From assembly GCA_015680685.1 (NCBI GenBank), contig MNCI01009211.1, positions 142,958 through 206,957 of the forward strand: a DNA stretch of 64,000 nucleotides. The letters are read 5' to 3'. Source of the DNA: Gnetum montanum. Lineage: Eukaryota > Streptophyta > Gnetopsida > Gnetales > Gnetaceae. Both the position numbers and the translations under genes were made by a program. Shown one piece after another: positions 57,326 to 64,000 of this stretch. The number at the start of each line of letters is the position of its first letter. Positions within the stretch are counted from its first letter, which is position 1. The notes beneath the pieces were generated by a model. It made no database searches, was not told the origin of the DNA, and saw only the letters and a list, made by a program, of their open reading frames with translations.

Positions 57326-57950
57326 CTATAATACCCAATATTAGTAACTAAAGCCCAACTCAAGAATGAACTATAATATAATAAAAAACACAATTGGAGC
57401 ACATAAAACACATTAACATATTGTAAGCATACAACAGAAAGCCATGAATCACATCTTAAAAACCTTGTAATACTGCACACATTATAAGCATGCATCAAAT
57501 ATCATATACCAACCATCACGAGCTACATAGCATCCTTAAAATGTCATATCATGTATGTAAGTTCATAAAAAACTAACCAAACATCATATCCATCAAGCCT
57601 AGTCATCATTTCATATTAGAAAATATGTTCAAAAAATAAACTTATCCATATGAACATCATATATACTATAAAGACAATTGAGTCTCATGGACCATCTAAA
57701 CCAATGCCATCAGTAAACACATTAATCTCTCAAATAATTAATATATTAGAAATTGTAAAAACATGGATCCAAGATCACTATCACCTTCCTTGGACCTACT
57801 AGCCTCTTGAACTCTCAGCTCCATCATCTACATGAAAATGGGATTAGTACAAAACTAAGTGAAAGTTGTTACACATTCCTTAAGGGTGGGCAATTTGATG
57901 CTATGTTTGAGGCGAGCTATGAAGAAGCTATTGAGGAACCTGCAATAGGG
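57326..57950 (-). repeat. Probable 5' LTR of element E
   Basis: It adjoins the primer-binding site. The outer end is unclear; a GTTGTTACA at 57864-57872 may be the reverse complement of a TGTAAC start. I could not line it up convincingly with the presumed 3' LTR left of 34202. Confidence 0.35.
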
Positions 57951-57958
57951 TTAGTATA

Positions 57959-59056
57959 TGTAACACCCTAATGTTTCAAACCTAGGATCTTAGATTTGTA
58001 TTTATTTTCTTATACTTGGTTCTTTAGCATAAGGGTATATTTAATATATTAAGCTAATAATATAGTATAATTTACTAGCGATTTATGTTAATACATTCTA
58101 ATTTATCTTTTATACTTATGCTTATGATTATGAATCTTGAGGTTTGAACTCTAGACTCAATGTTTACATGTACCAACATTTGTTACATCATGATATATTT
58201 GCTATAAGCTTGTGTATGATCCTTTGGAACTCTTGGTAAGCTTACATGTTTCATTATTTCTCGATATTATGTTTCTTAGGGTTTTGACATTGGATCTTGC
58301 TCTTATTACATGTTTGAAATAATATTTTTTATAATATTTTTATTATTTCATGGTATTTACTAATGCTTGATACCTCATATGAAGAATATGTTGGAAGAAT
58401 GGTAGTGGTTCATTATTGGTATTTTTTAATATTTTATTTAAATTATATATTTATGTTATTCTCTTTTGAAATAATGTAAGAATATGGTTATGAGACATGT
58501 TAAATAAATATTTGGGGCTTATTCCAATTATCCTTTTATTTTATCTTGGAACTCATTTTTGAACATGAGAATTATTATAGTATTCTTTTAGAGACTTTAA
58601 CTCACTGGTTGACCATTAGATACTTGTGTGGATAAATATTATTAACTCTTTTTCATTGGTATTTTCTACATCTCATTGGTAACATTGGCTCTCTTAATAT
58701 CAATGGTACTTTATTCTTTCTTTCATAATCTTGCTTCTAGATGTGCTTGGCAAATTTCTTGATGAATATTAAATCTGAACATGTTCTTGTTTAGTGAAGC
58801 TTATATATCAACTAATCTTTTAAGGTAGAGGAAATATTCTTAATTCCATCAATTTCGATAAATAACTTTCCTTTATGTACATGATTTCTAGTATGACGGT
58901 TTGATTCTCTAATCATACTATATATGTTATTGAACTAATTCTAATTTAATGATTAATTTGTAATTTTCCATTTTTGTAAATTTCTACTTTGCACATCATG
59001 CTCATCTTTCTCCTATGATACCTTCTTCTTCTGATGAAAAGCACACATTTTGGATT
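57959..59056 (+). other. Unassigned stretch, possible gypsy LTR fragment
   Basis: It begins with TGTAACACCCTAATG, a common gypsy LTR opening, and is A/T-rich and non-coding. No partner copy was seen. The solo LTR at 59057 interrupts it: text resumes at 59883. Confidence 0.3.
59052..59056 (+). repeat. Target-site duplication of solo LTR, left
   Basis: GGATT, repeated exactly at 59878-59882. Confidence 0.88.
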
Positions 59057-59877
59057 TGATGAATCACATTTTTCATCTGCTCCAACACCAGGTATCTAAT
59101 GTCAAAGCCCAGATGCAATGTCAAATATCTGATGTTGCGGGATATGTGCCAGCCTATAAATATAGCGCTTGGGCTTATGATTTGGCATTAGTTTTTCATA
59201 GTTTTTTAATCAAAGTAGCAAAGCTCTTGTAGTTTGTTTTCTCCAAAGTTAGAATATTTTTTGAGTGCCCGCAGCAAGAGTCTAAGTGTGTATGGATCTT
59301 TGTTTGAACATTGATGTACCTGAGCATAGCAGTGTGATGGGAATAAAAATGAACTCTTTTGATAATCCTTGTAGCATTGAGAATAGATTAATGTTTCCTT
59401 TAATGCACTTTACTTCCATGCACTTTACTTTTATGCATTTAAATTAAGCAATTAATTTCTAGTTGTTAATGAACACAAGCATGACCACTTCAAGCATACT
59501 TATAGTGCTTGTTAACCTAGCAACACTTAATGTTTGGTAGCCTAGTAGTGCCATATGTGTTTAGGAAAGTGGGATGGATACTTGTGTTAGGCTAGCTAGG
59601 CTAGTTAGATCTTATTTTCCACTATTCATTAGCTTAGTCAATTTATCTTTTTATCATCATTAGGAGTAGCATAGAATTAGACAACATCATATGCCTCACT
59701 TTGGACTAAACCATACATGACAAAGCTACCCCTAGTCCAAGTGGGAAGATAGTGGACTATAATCAAAGCCTAATGATCTAGATACCACAACTAGTTCCAT
59801 CCATAGAATTTGACTAGATCATGCGTGAATGCATGTGATTCATATGGTTGGGTGTAGGGGTACCTTGTCACTCATTA
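59057..59877 (+). mobile_element. Solo LTR, family 1, plus strand
   Basis: 821 bp from TGATGAATCAC to CACTCATTA (CA end mutated to TA), with perfect GGATT duplications and no internal sequence. TATA box at 59155-59162. Collinear with the LTRs of element B. Confidence 0.93.
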
Positions 59878-59882
59878 GGATT

Positions 59883-61536
59883 TGTATGGGCATGTTTGAC
59901 ATGCAATAAAGCTTAGGAAAATGATTGAAATACATTAAACATGATTTCTGGCAGAGGCAACTAATATAGTGGTTGGTGCTTCATGATTAATCCTCATGTT
60001 GCAATCAATATCAAGCCTAGTTTTAGACTAGTGGTGAGGAGCTAGGACCAAGGATAGCTATAGTATTGATACTAGTGATAATAGTCAAATTAGAAATCAT
60101 CTTCAAATTTCCATAAGTGCAAATAAGTAAGTCAATTACTACTTTTCATTCAAATATGTATGCCTTAGCATTTGGGTATTTGGAAATACCATTAAGAACT
60201 AAAAGATGAAAACATTATTCCCAAGAGATTAATTCTTGATCAAATCTATTTGTACAAATATCAAGAGAAATATGAGTGTCTTCATCATTTATTAAATAAT
60301 TGAGAGATTTTTTCATGCTAGTCTAAAACTGAAACTTATTTAGAAGTAATACATGAATTAAAACATCCATATATAATTACTTTTCCAATATGAGCAATTT
60401 CAATAATATCATTTACTAAATATTAAAAAGGATGTTATTTGGATATTTCTGCATCATCATAAATGGAGGATTTTCTGGAAGCAAAGTAAAATAAAGCAAG
60501 AAAGATAGTGTTTGCTAATGTTGTAATTTTTAATCATACACATTACTTATGATTATCAATTTTATAGTAGCCTACATGATGCATATACTCATCTATCAAA
60601 TATGCAATACTCAAAGAGACTCTTCTTCACTTACCTATTTTATTATTTTTAATGAAATATTTTTTAAAACTTGGAATATAAAACTAGGTAGAATCTCCTG
60701 TCGCCCAAGTTTCAAGTAATCTAAAATTGTCAAATGCAACAAAAAATTTTATGTTACATATAGCCACTACTTTACTAGTAATTAATCCTTCAATATCTAG
60801 ATAACCATAGTGTAAATCTTCTTTCCATTTTTTAAAATTTTTTTAACATACCTTGTATTGGTGTGAGTTGTAGTATTTTTTGTATTTAAATATTGCACCA
60901 TTACAGCCTCTTAAGCTACTACTTTTTTTCCATTTCTCAACATACTTTGCCAATTCACATTTGGTCAAGTCTTTGTTTACCTAGATTATATAATCACATG
61001 GATGCTAACAATACTCCCAAATTTACTCTTTAGCTTCTAAAGTACCAAATTTCACAATAATAGTGCAGATTCTAAGCTTCTTTCCCTACTCATAAGGCCT
61101 TTTTAATTAGTTGTTCAATGATGAACATCTTTTTTTCACCATGTCCTTTATTATTTCTATCATATATTTACTTTTAAACTCATCTACTCCAACAAATCTA
61201 AGGTTTAAGAACCTATATTATTTTTCTTTTTCTTCTTTTAGTGTTCATGAAATTGCTTTCTCCATATCTAGGTGCTTCAAATTACTTTGTGCCTCTTAAT
61301 CTACATTGTCCTATCCTATACGCTTACCTTCAATATCTTTTAGTCAATGCAAAAATCTTTTCATTTTGACTAATAACCTTAGTCAATGCAAAATCTCTTC
61401 ATTTATTTGTTTGTACAAAATTTCTGTATTGTGTGCTTCTAACTATTTATTTCAATCTTTTAACTATGTGATATGGATGATCACTTCCTTGATTGATGCA
61501 AATTTGACTAATAGATTTAGGTTTGCCCTAGGTATC
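59883..61536. other. Unassigned stretch with weak minus-strand coding look
   Basis: Read on the minus strand, 61030-60200 gives several fairly open segments (VNKDLTKCELAKYVEKWKKS; HISLDICTNRFDQELISWE) separated by stops. I do not recognise a family. It may be a decayed transposon gene. Confidence 0.25.
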
Positions 61537-61541
61537 TTTGT
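61537..61541 (+). repeat. Presumed target-site duplication, element G, left
   Basis: TTTGT beside the LTR end at 61542. The partner lies beyond the window, so it cannot be confirmed. Confidence 0.3.
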
Positions 61542-62375
61542 TGATGAGCGACGAGGTACCCCTACGCTCAACCATACAAATACAAGCATTTCATGCATGA
61601 TCTGGTCGAATTCCAAGGACTAAGTTCTTACGCGCCCTTGTGGAACAAGGACGAATTGGTTTATCATTGTCTTCCCAACCTTACCTGTATGTCACAACTG
61701 TATGGTTAAGTAAGCTTGAGGCATATGATTTTTATAGCTTTTATGTTTCTATTTCCTACGCTAGTAGGGAAGGAGAGAGGTAACTAATTGACTAATTTAA
61801 CTTAACTACTCATTATCTAAGTTCTAACTAATCCTAACACCAGCATCCGTTCCCACTTGCTGTATACATCCTGAACTAGTGCAACATTGCTGGGATTACC
61901 AAACGCTAATCATTACTAGGTTACCAAGGATTACACGCATGCTTGAAGTGGTTGTGCTTGTGTAATTTAATGATTTTCTTAATTGATCAAAATGAATTGA
62001 TGTGCGAATAACATAAATGTAAAGTGCATAAAATAAATTAAAATAAAATAAATAAATGCATAAGAAAATAAAATAAAAGAAATGTGTAAGAAAAAAAATC
62101 TCAAGTGCTGCAAGGATGAATCAAAGAGCTCATCTTTATTACCAACACAATGGTGTGCACAGGTACATCAATGCTTGAATAAAGATCCATCCACACTTTG
62201 ACCTCCTACTGCAGGCACTTGGAAAATACTGTAACTTTCAAATAGATTACAAGAGTTTTGATACTTGACTACCAAAATAATTCCTCCCCAATTGTGCATC
62301 TGAGCATTGTATTTATAGGCTTGGGAGCAACTACTCTAATAATTAGAATAACTGCTAGAGTAACTGCTTTCATCA
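61542..62375 (-). repeat. 3' LTR of element G (family 1)
   Basis: 834 bp. On the minus strand it starts TGATGAAAGCAG (62375) and ends CGCTCATCA (61542). TATA box reverse complement at 62311-62318. Closest in layout to the fragments at 1-714. Confidence 0.88.
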
Positions 62376-62390
62376 TACCCCCATGACTGA
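62376..62390 (-). promoter_or_regulatory. Polypurine tract, element G
   Basis: On the minus strand CAGTCATGGGGGTA leads straight into the LTR start. Confidence 0.7.
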
Positions 62391-64000
62391 ATGAAAGCAC
62401 GTCCTCGAGCTCCTTACAAAATATTGGGAAGGTATGGGACTATTGACTAATTAACAACTGATGGTGGAATGGGATGACTGACTTAACATCCCTAGTGAAT
62501 GGATCAATAAGCATATTACAACATTAGTGTTCATGACCATTGTGGTGAACACTTATATATAAATGACATCCAAGCCTTTATTTGGTAGTTTGAAGAGAAA
62601 GAGAAAGATAGAATATGAAGTGTGTTGCCGCCAATGTCAAGATTGTGCCTTCTGTTGTTTATCCATAGCCACCCCACCAAACTTGCTCCTTTTGTAAATG
62701 CTCTAGTTTCGGTCCATCCTGAGTGCTTCCTCCAAGCCTAGTCCATTGTTTGTATGATCACCATCTGCACACACAATAGAATCACAAATGAGAAAGGATA
62801 GATAATCCATAATGTAGTTGATACCTTACCTCGATATGAAGTGCATTGGCTAAGTTGTGGTTATGGCATAAACTGGTTCGGAGATTTATCACTAGAAACT
62901 ACCCAAGGTGTAGGGGTTAGGTAATTAGTAAAATGGAAAAATTTGTGCTAGGGCCCCCATGACCAAGAGCAAACCTCTAGTAGCTATAAGATGGAAAAAC
63001 TTGAGGAACAAGAAAGATGAAAAATATCAACGATAATGCCAATAAAATGGATGTCATGGATGGGGATGAAACAAGAAATGATTGATTGTAGGAAATGTGT
63101 AAGGAAAAGTAGTTAATAATTGCACCAAAAAAGGAATGCCACTGGGTCCTCCTCAAAGAAGGCTCATGCCTTTTATGCCCTGACAAACCACAAACCAAAG
63201 AGTCCATAGGCTATAGAAATGTCATTTGGAAGCAAGAGTTAAAAACTTACCCACAAGAATTCACCAAAGAAAAAAAATGCATCAACCCAAAAATGGACTA
63301 ATGATAGAACCAAAAATGAGGTTGAAAGATGGGGAGAAAGATGGAGAGGATAGAATGGAATGGAATCCCAAGAACAAGGTTGTGTAAAGTCCCTTGTGTA
63401 TTTTATGGTTAATGTGATTGAGTAGAACTCATCCCAAATCTAGACTCAAAAAAACCACATCTAGTGACCTTGCATCAACACACTTGACCAATCCATCCTC
63501 TTGAAGCACATAAGAATTTTTTCACAAAAAGCCACCACCATTTTGAGAAGAGCAAGATGGAAAAGCAACAAGCAATAAAGGGCCTTAGTTAGAGGGAACC
63601 TTCAGGCATGGGTAACATGTCTTTCCAATTCCATAACCAATGCTTGTAGCCCATATTACTTTAGTATGTCTAAGGGGTGTACTTTGAATTCTCACACCTT
63701 TTTTTTTTTTTTTGCATGAGAACCACACCATGCAAAGAATTATTTTTATTCAATCAGCTTCCCAATTTTTGAACAATGTCAGAATGGCGGAAAATCCAAG
63801 AAAAAGCATCCAAGAACCCCAAGAGAATGGCCAGCACAAATGCATCAAATCCCCTTGAAGTCACACCCTTTTCATCCTTTGATTCTTTCCTTGTTTTGAA
63901 AAGTACCCAACCACCAATTAATTAAAAGTTTACTTAGAAAAAGAGGGACTGTACAATTCCAACCCAAAGGAGACCATAGAGTTGTATGGATGAGTGGACG
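62391..64000 (-). other. Internal non-coding spacer of element G
   Basis: No domain visible. Homologous, in reverse complement, to the spacer between integrase and polypurine tract of element B. A 16-base T run near 63700 matches the A runs at 52390 and 52482 of element B. Confidence 0.75.

Larger units (their letters stand above)
61542..64000 (-). mobile_element. Element G: 3' part of a relative of element B, minus strand
   Basis: A 3' LTR, polypurine tract and 1.6 kb of internal spacer, all on the minus strand, cut by the window end. The spacer is the reverse complement of element B's 51661-53500 in content: the shared phrases AAAGTACACCCCTTAGAC, GGACTCTTTGGTTTG and GGGCATAAAAGGC appear in the same order. 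The coding part should start beyond 64000. Confidence 0.88.

Noticed and set aside
57175-57498. 107-codon minus-strand frame as a gene
   Set aside because: It spans the primer-binding site and LTR of element E, so it is not a natural protein start.

Overview
This window looks like intergenic DNA from a plant with a very large, repeat-rich nuclear genome. The style (old, nested, stop-riddled LTR retrotransposons, strong CpG loss, no host gene, two isolated N bases) suggests a gymnosperm, but I cannot prove that from the sequence. I found no intact cellular gene, no rRNA or tRNA gene and no bacterial-type feature. Nearly everything that can be assigned is LTR retrotransposon, and almost every reading frame is broken.

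Layout from left to right. 1-714: two tandem minus-strand fragments of an LTR family (here 'family 1') whose U3 is packed with GATATCGC palindromes. 715-4440: a plus-strand Ty3/gypsy relic (element A) with gag, protease and reverse transcriptase remnants. 4441-7590: unassigned repeats, including a cluster of GGTTGTAACC palindromes. 7590-20290: a tandem array with a period of about 180 bp and a conserved hairpin in each unit. It is split by element C (9915-19381), a 9.5 kb LTR element with 1.7 kb LTRs and a CTGGT/CTGGC target duplication, coding only for a Tat-like gag and protease. 20532-25905: a decayed plus-strand reading frame in up to eight exons separated by GT-AG introns, product unrecognised. 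26650-32620: element D, a minus-strand relative of C, again gag plus protease only.

34200-57950 is best read as a nested stack inside one minus-strand Ty3/gypsy element (E). E supplies integrase (about 34900-35935), protease and zinc-knuckle remnants (43100-43882), gag (56283-57200) and a primer-binding site (57312-57323). Into E went a Ty1/copia element (35941-41276), a minus-strand family 1 solo LTR (41571-42557, TSD AAAGG) and an approximately 2.6 kb LTR-like unit F (43883-56277, TSD TTTCA). F was itself split by element B (44534-54339, TSD TGTAC), a full-length Tat/Athila-type Ty3/gypsy element with a tRNA-Asp-type primer-binding site. 59057-59877 is another family 1 solo LTR (TSD GGATT). 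61542-64000 is the 3' half of a minus-strand relative of B, cut off by the window end.

Two features stand out. First, a multi-intron frame lies opposite in strand to a gag-protease-only element, in the place where reverse transcriptase and integrase would be expected; introns can survive retrotransposition in that orientation. Second, several LTR families with unrelated sequences share one design: arrays of palindromes or hairpins in or near U3.
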